A program made the position numbers and the translations under genes. The notes under the pieces were generated by a model. It worked only from the letters and a program-made list of their open reading frames with translations. It made no database searches and had not been told where the DNA came from. Shown in pieces: positions 42,008 through 51,151 of a stretch of 64,000 nt of DNA. Within the stretch, counting starts at the first letter, position 1. Each line of letters begins with the position of its first letter. This DNA is from Alkaliphilus flagellatus. GTDB lineage: Bacteria > Bacillota > Clostridia > Peptostreptococcales > Natronincolaceae. The stretch is taken from the NCBI RefSeq assembly GCF_018919215.1, contig NZ_JAHLQK010000002.1, positions 434,001-498,000 of the forward strand. The letters run 5' to 3'.

Positions 42008-43741
42008 ATGATGTATGAATTAAAAAGAAGAATTGACATAGCCGCTGGAAGATTGCGCCCTTCTTTAGTATTAAAAAACGGAAAAATAGTTAATGTTTTT
42101 TCAGGTGAAATAATAGAAGGAGATATTGCAATAGAGGGAGAAAAGATAGTTGGTATTGGTAATTATGAAGGAGTAGAAGAAATAGACTTAGGGGGAAAAT
42201 ATGTATCTCCAGGGTTTATTGATGGTCACGTCCATATAGAGTCATCTATGGCAACGCCGGAACAGTTTGCAAGGGCAATAATACCTAGGGGAACTACTAC
42301 TATAGTAGCTGATCCCCACGAAATAGCTAATGTATGCGGTATGGAAGGAATAGATTATATTTTAGAATCAAGCAAAAATATTCCACTTAGTGTTTATGTT
42401 ATGCTACCATCTTGTGTTCCTGCAACTCCATTTGAAAATGCAGGAGCAATTTTAAAAGCTGAGGATTTACGAAGATTAATCAATGATGAAAGAGTATTAG
42501 GTCTAGGAGAGCTAATGGATTACCCTGGTGTTATCAAAGGGGAAGAGGATATTATAGATAAACTAATTATGGCAGAGGGTAAAACTGTAGATGGGCATGG
42601 ACCTGTAATAGAAGGTAAAGATTTAAATGCCTATGTTGTAGCGGGGATAAAGACAGAGCACGAGTGTTCTACACCAGAGGAAATGATAGATCGACTAAGA
42701 CTTGGTATGTATATATTAATTAGAGAAGGCTCAGCTGCTAGAAATCTAAAAACATTAATAAAAGCCGTAAATAAAGAAAATATGAGAAGATGCCTTTTTT
42801 GTGCAGACGATAAGCATCCAGAAGATTTACTCTTAAAGGGTCACCTGGACTATAATATTCGCTTAGCAGTAGAGGAAGGGATTAATCCAATTAGTGCTAT
42901 TCAAATGGCAACAATTAATGCTGCTGAGTGCTATGGTTTAAAACATCTAGGAGCTATTGCACCTGGGTATGATGCAGATATTGTAATTTTAGATGATCTA
43001 AAGAACTTTAAAGTAGCGAAGGTATTTAAGAGGGGTAAATTAGTTGCACAAGACAATAAAGCCTTATTCAGTGTGACTATGGGAGACTACTCTAAAGTTA
43101 CAGACACAGTTAATATAAAACCAGTAACGGAAGAAGATTTGAGAATCAAACTAGAGTCAGATACTGCAAATGTTATGAGACTATTACCTCATAGTCTTGT
43201 TACTAAAAGAATTATAGAAAAAGTATCAACAGAAGAAGGTTTCTTTAAATACAATAAAGATAGAGATATTTTAAAGTTAGTAGTAGTGGAAAGACATAAG
43301 GCCACTGGAAATATAGGTCTTGGATTAGTGGAAAACTTCCATCTAAAGAAAGGTGCAATAGCTTCTACAATAGCACATGACTCCCATAATTTAATTGTAA
43401 TAGGAGATAACGACCAGGATATTTTATTAGCAATTGAAGAAGTTTCAAAGGTAGGAGGAGGCATAACTATTGCGTCAAATGGTAAAATCCTAAAAACCTT
43501 AAAACTACCTATTGCAGGATTAATGTCTACAGAACCTGTTGAGAATATAAAAGCAGATTTAGAAGAAATGCTTAATATAGCATATGAAAATTTAGGTGTA
43601 AACCGTGAAATTGAACCTTTTATGACTTTAGCATTTTTAGCTTTGCCTGTTATACCAGATTTAAAATTAACAGATATGGGACTCTTTGATGTTAAAAACT
43701 TTAAATTTATAGAACTAGATGCAACTAAAGACTCAATTTAA
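42008..43741 (+). CDS. ade: Adenine deaminase
   Basis: 577 residues, canonical AdeC-type: RRIDIAAGRLRPSLVLKNGK at the N-terminus, GHVHIESSMATPEQFARA with the metal His pair, VADPHEIANVCG, GHGPVIEGKDLNAY, CADDKHPEDL, and the C-terminal AHDSHNLIVIG and GGGITIASNGKIL. It converts adenine to hypoxanthine and ammonia in the cytosol, feeding the hydroxylase encoded just upstream. It is a paralogue of the protein at 33445 but closer to the family norm. RBS AAAGGAGCG. Two adjacent ATG codons are possible starts. Confidence 0.94.
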   Translation: MMYELKRRIDIAAGRLRPSLVLKNGKIVNVFSGEIIEGDIAIEGEKIVGIGNYEGVEEIDLGGKYVSPGFIDGHVHIESSMATPEQFARAIIPRGTTTIVADPHEIANVCGMEGIDYILESSKNIPLSVYVMLPSCVPATPFENAGAILKAEDLRRLINDERVLGLGELMDYPGVIKGEEDIIDKLIMAEGKTVDGHGPVIEGKDLNAYVVAGIKTEHECSTPEEMIDRLRLGMYILIREGSAARNLKTLIKAVNKENMRRCLFCADDKHPEDLLLKGHLDYNIRLAVEEGINPISAIQMATINAAECYGLKHLGAIAPGYDADIVILDDLKNFKVAKVFKRGKLVAQDNKALFSVTMGDYSKVTDTVNIKPVTEEDLRIKLESDTANVMRLLPHSLVTKRIIEKVSTEEGFFKYNKDRDILKLVVVERHKATGNIGLGLVENFHLKKGAIASTIAHDSHNLIVIGDNDQDILLAIEEVSKVGGGITIASNGKILKTLKLPIAGLMSTEPVENIKADLEEMLNIAYENLGVNREIEPFMTLAFLALPVIPDLKLTDMGLFDVKNFKFIELDATKDSI

Positions 43742-43771
43742 GTGTACTTCACTAATGTAAAGGAGTAGAAT

Positions 43772-44542
43772 ATGAAACTAATAGAAGCCCTAGGGCTAAA
43801 AGAACCTATCTTAATCACATTAATTGGGGGTGGTGGTAAAACCACTACCCTCTTCCGTTTGGGAGAGGAACTGTCACATTCCGATGAATCAGTTATGTTA
43901 ACTACAACAACTGCCATGTTTATGCCATCATCTTCTACATACGACCTTAGCATTATTACTAAAAGTGCTGATGAAGCTAAAAAAAGGATTAAAGAAAATC
44001 TAAATATAAAGAGAATATTGTTAGGTAAAGAAATTACTACTGAAAATAAATTAAAGGGGTTTACCCCTGAAGAGATGGACGAAATATATAAAGAAAATAA
44101 AGGGCGTTGGTTTCTAGTAGAGGGAGATGGATCTAATGGCAGAAGCTTAAAAGTACCTGATATCCATGAGCCACAGGTGCCCTCAACAAGTGGTATAACT
44201 ATAATTTTAATAGGGACAGATATTTTAGGAAAAGAGATTAACAAAGAAAATGTGCATAGGCATCATTTAATTAGTGAGCTTATACAAAAATGTGGAAGTA
44301 ATGTGGATAAAAAACTAATTATAGACTTGGCTGTACATCCATTGGGGATAACTAAGGGTATTCCAAATGATAGTAAGAAAGTTATTTTATTTAACAAGGT
44401 TAGAAGCAATACGGACAGTTTTTTATGTTTATGTAAGTTATCCAGTGAAATATTACAAAAAAGCGATAATATAAAACACATACTATTAGGAGAAGTCCAA
44501 GATAAAGATCCCATTTTAGAAGTATTAGGGGGAAAAATATGA
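43772..44542 (+). CDS. yqeC: YqeC-type selenium-dependent hydroxylase accessory protein
   Basis: 256 residues with the P-loop TLIGGGGKTTTLFRLGEEL at residues 16-34, the TTTTAMFMP segment, LVEGDGSNGRSLKVPD near residue 115, and the VHRHHLISELI region. YqeC proteins occur with selenium-dependent molybdenum hydroxylases and are thought to help install labile selenium in the cofactor. Its presence suggests that the neighbouring hydroxylase is of that type. It overlaps the next gene by 4 nt (ATGA). The companions YqeB and SelD are not in the window. Confidence 0.88.
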   Translation: MKLIEALGLKEPILITLIGGGGKTTTLFRLGEELSHSDESVMLTTTTAMFMPSSSTYDLSIITKSADEAKKRIKENLNIKRILLGKEITTENKLKGFTPEEMDEIYKENKGRWFLVEGDGSNGRSLKVPDIHEPQVPSTSGITIILIGTDILGKEINKENVHRHHLISELIQKCGSNVDKKLIIDLAVHPLGITKGIPNDSKKVILFNKVRSNTDSFLCLCKLSSEILQKSDNIKHILLGEVQDKDPILEVLGGKI

Positions 44543-45108
44543 TAGGCATTATTTTAGCGGCAGGTTATTCTAGAAGAATGGGGACTAATAAATTATTGTT
44601 ACCCTTTAGAAATAAAAGAATTATTGAAGTGATAATAGAGGAGGCAATATCTTCAAAGTTTGAAAAGGTCTATATAGTCTGTCGTAACAACGAAATAAAA
44701 GATATAGCTAGTAAATACCCTATAAATATTGTAATTAATGAAAGAGCTCATGAAGGACAAAGTACTTCTGTAGTTGAAGCAATAAAAGAAGCGGGAGATA
44801 ATGCTGATAGTTATATGTTTTTAATGGGAGATCAGCCATTAATTCATAGGGATTTTATAAATGAGATGATAGATTTTTATTATAGCAACAGCTCTTCTAT
44901 ACTTGTTCCATTATACAATGGTAAGAGAGGTACTCCTGTAGTTTTTTCATCTAATTGGAGAACAGAGATTCTTAAGTTAAAAGGAGATGAGGGAGGAAGA
45001 CAAATTATTAAGAAAAATATTGAAGAGGTGTTAGAATATAGAGTAGATATAGAAGATTTAGGTAGAGATATAGATAATAGAGAGGATTATGAAAGTATTT
45101 TATTATAA
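44539..45108 (+). CDS. mocA: MocA-like molybdenum cofactor cytidylyltransferase
   Basis: 189 residues. The nucleotidyltransferase signature GIILAAGYSRRMGTNKLLL at the N-terminus, GQSTSVVEAI, FLMGDQPL and GKRGTPVVFSS fit the MocA/MobA-like family, which attaches CMP to molybdopterin to make the cytosine dinucleotide used by hydroxylases. It is translationally coupled to yqeC and closes the cluster before a terminator. Its job is maturation of the hydroxylase above. Confidence 0.9.
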   Translation: MIGIILAAGYSRRMGTNKLLLPFRNKRIIEVIIEEAISSKFEKVYIVCRNNEIKDIASKYPINIVINERAHEGQSTSVVEAIKEAGDNADSYMFLMGDQPLIHRDFINEMIDFYYSNSSSILVPLYNGKRGTPVVFSSNWRTEILKLKGDEGGRQIIKKNIEEVLEYRVDIEDLGRDIDNREDYESILL

Positions 45109-45158
45109 TACTATTTTTATCAAGATTAAGATTCAAAAATAAGTGGGTTTATATAAAA

Positions 45159-45199
45159 AATTATAACACTCGATATTAGCAAGTGTTATAATTTTTTAT
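45159..45199 (+). terminator. Terminator closing the purine cluster
   Basis: AATTATAACACT and AGTGTTATAATT are perfect 12-bp arms followed by TTTTTATT. Confidence 0.9.
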
Positions 45200-45227
45200 T
45201 AGCATAACTTTTAATTAATATATTATT

Positions 45228-46130
45228 CTACTTTAACTTTTCTAAAAAATTTTGGATTGTAGTATATGGGAAGATAGAATGTCTCTTGAGTTCAAATAGA
45301 TGATCTCCAGGTTTTACAGAACCTTCATTAATTGTAAAAGCCATTTTATATCCTAAGTTCTGTAGAATTTCAATAGTTTCACTATTATAATGACCATAAG
45401 GATATGCAAAGTATGGATTATGTATAATTTCTAAGTTTTTCCTTAGATCCTCTGTTATTTCTTCCTTTGGCTTAGATATCAAATAACTTTTCCCATTATT
45501 ATCTAAATGATGGAGATTATGACTGTGGCCTACAAACTCAAAAACATCTTTGCTTAACTCCATTTCCTCCCAACTAAGATATTGCAATTGAGTGGGGTCA
45601 AAGGGAACTGTTGTATCAGAAATTTTATCTGTTATCATAAAGATTGAAGCAACAAATCCATATTGTTTTAAAATTTGATAGGCATATTTATAGTTACTTT
45701 TGTACCCATCGTCAAAAGTGATAACAACACTCTTCTTAGGAAATTGTTCTTTTTTTAGTAAAAAGTTTTCTAGTTGTTTCAATGTTAAGGTCGTATATCC
45801 TTCCTTGTATAATAACTCCATATGTTCCTGGAAACTTTCAACTGATAGTATAGAGGAATTATTTTTAAAAATATTTTCATCATTTTTAAGTAGATGGTGA
45901 TACATTAAAACTGGTATATGCTGAGCAACTTCAGTATCATCAGTATTATTACTATTTACGGGTTTAGGCGACTGAGGATCTTTTTCAACCTCAGTAATGG
46001 CAGATGGATTGGCGCTAGACTCAACTGATGGCTCTTCTATATTAGATGTATATATACTTCTAACAGCTAAATTTACAGATATTATTAAAGAAATAATTAA
46101 TACTATTAACAAAATTGCCTTTTTTATCAT
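45228..46130 (-). CDS. Membrane-anchored polysaccharide deacetylase
   Basis: 300 residues. An N-terminal signal anchor (about residues 4-24) is followed by a Ser/Asn/Pro-rich linker and a NodB-type domain: HIPVLMYHHLL, VVITFDDGYKSN with the metal Asp, VGHSHNLHHLD with the two metal His, and YPYGHYNSETI. This carbohydrate esterase 4 family removes N-acetyl groups from peptidoglycan or poly-N-acetylglucosamine (IcaB/PgaB-like). It faces outward. Monocistronic on the minus strand. Confidence 0.9.
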   Translation of the reverse strand: MIKKAILLIVLIISLIISVNLAVRSIYTSNIEEPSVESSANPSAITEVEKDPQSPKPVNSNNTDDTEVAQHIPVLMYHHLLKNDENIFKNNSSILSVESFQEHMELLYKEGYTTLTLKQLENFLLKKEQFPKKSVVITFDDGYKSNYKYAYQILKQYGFVASIFMITDKISDTTVPFDPTQLQYLSWEEMELSKDVFEFVGHSHNLHHLDNNGKSYLISKPKEEITEDLRKNLEIIHNPYFAYPYGHYNSETIEILQNLGYKMAFTINEGSVKPGDHLFELKRHSIFPYTTIQNFLEKLK

Positions 46131-46254
46131 GAGCTATAAATCTCCTTATAATGAAGTTTTTTATTTATTAGTAAAATTAGTTTTAACCTTTAGAAAGCTA
46201 TTACAATTGGAGTATATAAGTAAAAATGGTAGTTTTATAAATAGACCTTTATAT

Positions 46255-47217
46255 TTATTTACCCTTCTTTCTAACAAACTTATAAACTAAAATTCCTATT
46301 ACACCAATAATTAAAAAATAAGGTAGAACGTATATAAATGTAATAAGGAATTTCTCTAATACTACTTTGAAGAAATATAAAGAATCACGAAAAGCATTAG
46401 CAATCTTGGTTGCGAAGGTTGTTTCTGTAGTAACACCACTTGTAAGCTTTTCAACCTCAGATATATTTATAGATACTGTACTATAAGAAACCTTGTCGTC
46501 CATATCTAATATGCTCTTAGTTAAGTTTTCCTTTTGGTAAATAATTTCACTTAATTGATTTTCTATAGCAATAATATCTTCTATTTTCTCAGCTTTTTCA
46601 AGAAGGGTAAGTATTCTCTCTTCTTTAATTTTTAATACATTTAATCTGCTTTCAGTATCATAATATTGCTTTGTAATGTCTTGTTTTGAAGTACTTTGAG
46701 AAACTATATTGCCTATAGAACTTATTTCATTAATAAAACTATCCATACTTTCCTTAGGTACTCTTATAGTGTACTGAGCATATTTATAAATCCTGTTATT
46801 TATATAATTATTATGCGATATACTTGAATCTTCTATATACCCCTTGTTCTTATTAATAATCTCATTCAGATTATCAGTAGTAGAACCAAACTCTATAGTT
46901 TCCAGAGAAATATGTACATTTGTAATTACCTTTGAAGGCTCAACTCTGCCATTATCGGAAACAAAATCTAACTTTTCATCTTCAATAGCAGCCATTTCAG
47001 GATAAGAACCAATAGCCATATCAGCGACACTATTTTCCATGGATGTTTTGCTTATACTGAGATTATTTACATTAAATAGAAATGCTACGAAAACAAGCGC
47101 TAAAAGACTGATAATAGGTACTACTACTGCTTTTTTAATTCTCACTATTCTCATCTCCTTTATATCATCTATATTATTTTTACTTTTTAGACGATTATTT
47201 CCAATGGTTTGTTCCAT
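46255..47217 (-). CDS. DUF4349 membrane protein
   Basis: 320 residues with one N-terminal membrane segment (VVPIISLLALVFVAFLF) and one or two near the C-terminus (FLITFIYVLPYFLIIGVIGIL). Between them is the DUF4349 region: VHISLETIEFGSTTDNLNEI, YTIRVPKESMDSFINEI, coiled-coil helices (ESRLNVLKIKEERILTLLEK) and VSYSTVSINI. The family is widespread in bacteria as putative lipoproteins or membrane proteins without a known function. An extracytoplasmic coiled coil is expected. A basic segment RLKSKNNIDDIKEMR at the start stays in the cytosol. Confidence 0.85.
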   Translation of the reverse strand: MEQTIGNNRLKSKNNIDDIKEMRIVRIKKAVVVPIISLLALVFVAFLFNVNNLSISKTSMENSVADMAIGSYPEMAAIEDEKLDFVSDNGRVEPSKVITNVHISLETIEFGSTTDNLNEIINKNKGYIEDSSISHNNYINNRIYKYAQYTIRVPKESMDSFINEISSIGNIVSQSTSKQDITKQYYDTESRLNVLKIKEERILTLLEKAEKIEDIIAIENQLSEIIYQKENLTKSILDMDDKVSYSTVSINISEVEKLTSGVTTETTFATKIANAFRDSLYFFKVVLEKFLITFIYVLPYFLIIGVIGILVYKFVRKKGK

Positions 47218-47580
47218 ACTAAAAGGAATTATATTAATGATTCTTAATTTTCATATCATTTAGTTCTTTAGCTATAGTATTAAATATATAGGTTTTAGTA
47301 AGATGAGAGTGAAGTTAGTATGGATAGAATGTTGAATAAAATATTAAAGTATTTTAGTGATGAGAATAAAATAATTTGGATGCTTTGTCAAAATTAAAAA
47401 GATACTGCAATACTTTAGATTTCTGATAATGGAGTTGATGTAGTTTAAGATAAACTGAATAAAAGTTTTGAGTTACTATATACTTAAGATTTAGGTATGA
47501 TTAGGGCAGTAAGTATTTAGTACTTGTTATTCTAGTTTTTTAGAACTATAGATTTAGCAATATGATGAAAGATAAAGTAA
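47218..47580. other. Gene-poor stretch before the chemoreceptor terminator
   Basis: About 360 bp without a credible gene. An ATG at 47321 opens a 25-codon frame (MDRMLNKILKYFSDENKIIW...) without family match, probably a remnant. The rest is AT-rich with scattered stops. Confidence 0.4.
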
Positions 47581-47630
47581 GACAAGGAATATATGGTATA
47601 AAATAGATAATCTACATTCCTTGTCCTTTT
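47581..47630. terminator. Terminator after chemoreceptor gene
   Basis: GACAAGGAAT and ATTCCTTGTC are perfect 10-bp arms separated by an AT-rich loop. Confidence 0.65.
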
Positions 47631-47635
47631 AAAGA

Positions 47636-49105
47636 CTAAAAAACACGTATATTTTTAGTAATAAGCTGATCTATTTTTTCATCAACTTTTTTTAAAGTAT
47701 TCAGCATTTGACCAGAAAGCTCCTCAGCCTTTTTATAAAGTTGTATAGCATTTTTTTCATTTCCTTGTTTAACAGCAGCTATTACTTTGTCTCCTATGCC
47801 ATGAAATTCATGATGAATTCCATCTATTAGATTCCAATCATCTAAAATTTCAGGATGTTCTACTTTAATAGCATGATAGAAATGGCCAAATGCACATTTT
47901 TTTGAATTAGTTTGTAGTGGATATGCACGCATTTCAGTTACAATTTGATTAAGTCCTTTTATCCACTCAGTATGGGATTTCATAGCTTTTTCAATAACAT
48001 TTTGTAGCTCTTCATTTGTAACTGCATTACTTCCACCCTTTAGTCCCTCAAACATGTAACTTACTATTGCAGAAAGATTGTCGTCTACCTGAGATATTTG
48101 TCCAGCAAACTCCACACTCTTCACCGCGTCATTATGTATGCTTTGAGTCATATAGCTAAGTCTTTCTGCATCACTACTAGAAGCTTCCATAGCATGATTA
48201 ATTTCATCAGCTGCAATCCTAATACCTTCCATATATTTATGTATAACATCAACATCTGTAATTACATTTTTGAGCATTTCAACATTCCTGCCAACAGTAT
48301 TAGATACCAATTCTATTTTTTTGCTTATTTGATCAGTAGACTTCAATGTGCTATTTAAGCTCTCCATTCCATCATGGGCCGCAATATGTATATGGTTGAC
48401 GAATTGTCGCATTCCTTCTAAATTTTGTTTTGTATCGTCAGCTAATTTTCTAGTCTCTTCAGCTACAACAGCAAATCCACGTCCATGCTCGCCAGCTCTG
48501 GCGGCCTCTATTGCAGCATTTAATGCTAAAAGATTTGTTTGTTCTGCAATAGCTTGTACGCTATCAACTATTTTACCAACTTCTGCGGCAAGGTCAACTA
48601 GTAGTTGAATTTTTTCACTCATTATTCCGGTGTCTTGCATAACATTTTCTTTGAGTATTTGAACTTCGTCGAGAAGATTAATACTTTCATCATTTTTTTT
48701 TGCTAAAGCTCCAGACTCTCCTGCTAGATCATGTAAAGTTTTGGAGGTTATATCAATAGATTGGTTTACTTCGTTCATATTTGCCGTAGTTTCTTCCACT
48801 ATGGCTAGGTTGGATTCACTTAAAGATGTCATTTCTTTTGCAAAATCCATCAATTGATATGAGATATGGGACATACCTACATCAAAGCTGCTTATTGAAC
48901 TTACTATATCAAGCATTTGTTTTGCTGATTGCGACATTTTAGCCTCGTTGGCAAGTAACTTTTCAAAATTGCTTAATACCTTGATATGAAGGGGATATTT
49001 AATATCCGGGCTTTTAGCAAGTTTACCTTTTAACGAGTCCTCTACATATTTAACAATACATTCTGCTTCTTCACAGGGTGCTTTACGAAAAAATCTAAAA
49101 GCCAC
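47636..49105 (-). CDS. Cytosolic methyl-accepting chemoreceptor with CZB domain
   Basis: 489 residues without a membrane segment. The N-terminal 80 residues are helical and unassigned. The signalling domain contains the hairpin tip [20 protein letters not shown] plus [16 protein letters not shown]. The C-terminal 110 residues are a chemoreceptor zinc-binding (CZB) domain: His in [10 protein letters not shown], Cys in CAFGHFYHA, and HxxxH in [10 protein letters not shown], the usual Zn ligands. CZB receptors sense cytosolic zinc redox state or oxidants such as hypochlorous acid. Monocistronic, RBS AAGGAGTGAT. Confidence 0.92.
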   Translation of the reverse strand: MAFRFFRKAPCEEAECIVKYVEDSLKGKLAKSPDIKYPLHIKVLSNFEKLLANEAKMSQSAKQMLDIVSSISSFDVGMSHISYQLMDFAKEMTSLSESNLAIVEETTANMNEVNQSIDITSKTLHDLAGESGALAKKNDESINLLDEVQILKENVMQDTGIMSEKIQLLVDLAAEVGKIVDSVQAIAEQTNLLALNAAIEAARAGEHGRGFAVVAEETRKLADDTKQNLEGMRQFVNHIHIAAHDGMESLNSTLKSTDQISKKIELVSNTVGRNVEMLKNVITDVDVIHKYMEGIRIAADEINHAMEASSSDAERLSYMTQSIHNDAVKSVEFAGQISQVDDNLSAIVSYMFEGLKGGSNAVTNEELQNVIEKAMKSHTEWIKGLNQIVTEMRAYPLQTNSKKCAFGHFYHAIKVEHPEILDDWNLIDGIHHEFHGIGDKVIAAVKQGNEKNAIQLYKKAEELSGQMLNTLKKVDEKIDQLITKNIRVF

Positions 49106-49455
49106 AAAATATCACTCCTTATATTTATTAATACAAATACTCCCGTTATTTTATTATATATTCTTAATTAATAATGGGAGTATTCGTTTTGTATATACTA
49201 TTTATGATCTATTATAAGAATTCTTTACTTATCAATAGATTATATCCTTAGGATTGATTCAAAAAAAGGATAAATTAAATATTGAATATATTAGAATTTC
49301 AAATAAAAGATACTTTAAACCAAGTAATGGATATACCAGATTTATTATAACACATATAACAAAATTCGTGTATAATTTTAACAATTCGACAGATATTAAA
49401 GCTGTCCAAATTGAAGTTTAAGCATAAATTATGTTACACTACTTTTCTTAGCCAT
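49106..49455. other. Intergenic stretch with a long hairpin
   Basis: Contains AATACTCCCGTTATT (49136-49150) and AATAATGGGAGTATT (49170-49184), nearly perfect arms behind the chemoreceptor start and pointing toward it. The remaining 270 bp are AT-rich and hold no gene or recognised RNA. Confidence 0.5.
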
Positions 49456-50226
49456 TTAATAACTATGTGTAATACTTACCACATTCATGTTTTTCATTAT
49501 ATCTTTAAAGTAATTTTCAAAGTTTGTATTAAATCTATTTCTTGGATACGGGAGGTTTATACTATATTCTTTAGCTATTTCGCCAGGTCTAGGGCTCATT
49601 AAAATTACTTTAGTACCAAGGAAAATAGCCTCCTCAACGCTGTGGGTAACAAATATAATTGTCCTTTTTTCTTCTAGCCAAAACTTTATAAGGTCTTCTT
49701 GCATTTGAAACCTAGTATAAGCATCTAATGCACCAAAGGGCTCGTCCATAAATAGTATAAGGGGGGATGTAGCTATAGATTTTGCGATGGCAGCTCTTTG
49801 CTTCATTCCACCAGAAAGCTCGTAGGGAAAGCTATGTAAAAAGTCTATAAGTCCAAAACGTTCTAATATTTCTTTAGAAGTTTCATACCTTTCCTTTTTT
49901 GCAATTCCTCGAAGTTCTAGACCAAAGGCTACGTTATCTATAATATTTCGCCATGGCATTAGAGAATACTCTTGAAAAACCATTCCTGCCTGTGCAAGTG
50001 GACCTGTTACAGGTTTATCAAGTACATTTATAGTGCCTTTAGTGGGGAATATAAGTCCTTCCATAAGACGAAGTAGGGTTGATTTTCCAGAACCACTAGG
50101 TCCAATTAGACAAATAAATTCTTGCTCGTATATATCAAGGCTTATATCTTTTAGTGCATGTACACGTTGTCCAGTTTCTAAAACAAATGTTTTGTGTAAA
50201 TTTTTTATTTCAATTATTTTTTTCAC
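49456..50226 (-). CDS. NitT/TauT-family ABC transporter ATPase
   Basis: 256 residues. Walker A GPSGSGKST (residues 41-49), Q-loop MVFQEYSLMPW, signature ELSGGMKQRAAIAKS, Walker B ILFMDEPFGALD and H-loop FVTHSVEEA are intact. The subgroup matches SsuB/TauB/NrtD, which import sulfonates, nitrate, or pyrimidine-like thiamine precursors. It is last in a three-gene operon, 10 nt after the permease. GTG start with AGGAGG. Confidence 0.94.
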   Translation of the reverse strand: MKKIIEIKNLHKTFVLETGQRVHALKDISLDIYEQEFICLIGPSGSGKSTLLRLMEGLIFPTKGTINVLDKPVTGPLAQAGMVFQEYSLMPWRNIIDNVAFGLELRGIAKKERYETSKEILERFGLIDFLHSFPYELSGGMKQRAAIAKSIATSPLILFMDEPFGALDAYTRFQMQEDLIKFWLEEKRTIIFVTHSVEEAIFLGTKVILMSPRPGEIAKEYSINLPYPRNRFNTNFENYFKDIMKNMNVVSITHSY

Positions 50227-50236
50227 TTTGTGCCTC

Positions 50237-51070
50237 CTATCTTTCCATCCTTTGCCACTTAAAAAACTTTTCTTCTATCTTTTGAAATGAGAAATCAAGT
50301 AATCCTCCTACAATACTTATTGCTATCATTCCAGATATTACAATATCTGTTCTTGCAACGGTGTAGGCATGAGTAATAAGGTAGCCTACGCCTGCAAGAC
50401 TTCCTGGAAGCATCTCTGCTGATACAAGACACATCCATGCAACACCGAGACCTACTCTAAGGCCTGTTACAATAGAGGGAAGGGAAGCAGGTAGTATAAC
50501 TTTTAGAAAAATATCTTTTCTTTTAGCGCCCATTGTTAATGCTGAGTCAATTAAAGTAGTTTTTACACTTTTAGTTCCGTATACAGTATTTGTAAGTATC
50601 GGAAAAAATGCACCGATAAATATTATAAATAACATAGAAAGTTTTATATTATTGAATATTATATAGGCTCTACCAGCTTGTATGCCTAAAATAGATGCAA
50701 GACTTGAAATACCAAACCAAGCTAAAACTAGGGGAACCCAAGCAAGAGGAGCGATTGGTCTAAATAGATTTAGAAAAGGTATTAAAAATTCATCCAGTTT
50801 TTTTGAATATCCTACAATCATACCAATAGGTATTGCTATAAATGCTGCTATAATGTAGCCTATTGCTACTCTAAGTACACTTATGAGTGTGTTAGATATT
50901 AGAGATCCAATACTTAAAAGATTATTAGTAGGATTAAGAAGTAGCTTAGCTACAATATCAACCTTGGGAAGGATTAAAGAATTATCTATTTTAATAGAAG
51001 AAATTTGCCACATCATAATAAATAGAACAGGTAAGATCATTGATATAGTGTATTTTTTAAGTTTTATCAA
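50237..51070 (-). CDS. NitT/TauT-family ABC transporter permease
   Basis: 277 residues, about six membrane segments. The coupling loop for the ATPase, ALTMGAKRKDIFLKVILPAS (EAA motif), lies near residue 180, and FRPIAPLAWVPLVLAWFGIS is typical of SsuC/TauC permeases. It is the middle gene of the importer operon. A palindromic hairpin upstream (51096-51130) separates it from the binding-protein gene. Confidence 0.94.
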   Translation of the reverse strand: MIKLKKYTISMILPVLFIMMWQISSIKIDNSLILPKVDIVAKLLLNPTNNLLSIGSLISNTLISVLRVAIGYIIAAFIAIPIGMIVGYSKKLDEFLIPFLNLFRPIAPLAWVPLVLAWFGISSLASILGIQAGRAYIIFNNIKLSMLFIIFIGAFFPILTNTVYGTKSVKTTLIDSALTMGAKRKDIFLKVILPASLPSIVTGLRVGLGVAWMCLVSAEMLPGSLAGVGYLITHAYTVARTDIVISGMIAISIVGGLLDFSFQKIEEKFFKWQRMER

Positions 51071-51095
51071 AATATAATCACCTCAATTATTTTTA

Positions 51096-51130
51096 AAAAC
51101 TTAGCAGGGCATATGCCCTGCTAAGTTTTT
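51096..51130 (-). terminator. Intra-operon hairpin between binding protein and permease
   Basis: AAAAACTTAGCAGGGC-ATAT-GCCCTGCTAAGTTTTT is a perfect 16-bp-arm palindrome. It probably acts as a partial terminator or stabiliser that lets the binding-protein gene be expressed above the permease. Confidence 0.8.
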
Positions 51131-51151
51131 AACATAAAATTATAGATAACT

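Noticed and set aside
47321-47398. Short gene at the end of the DUF4349/chemoreceptor gap
   Set aside because: Only 25 codons, no ribosome site and no family resemblance strong enough to name.
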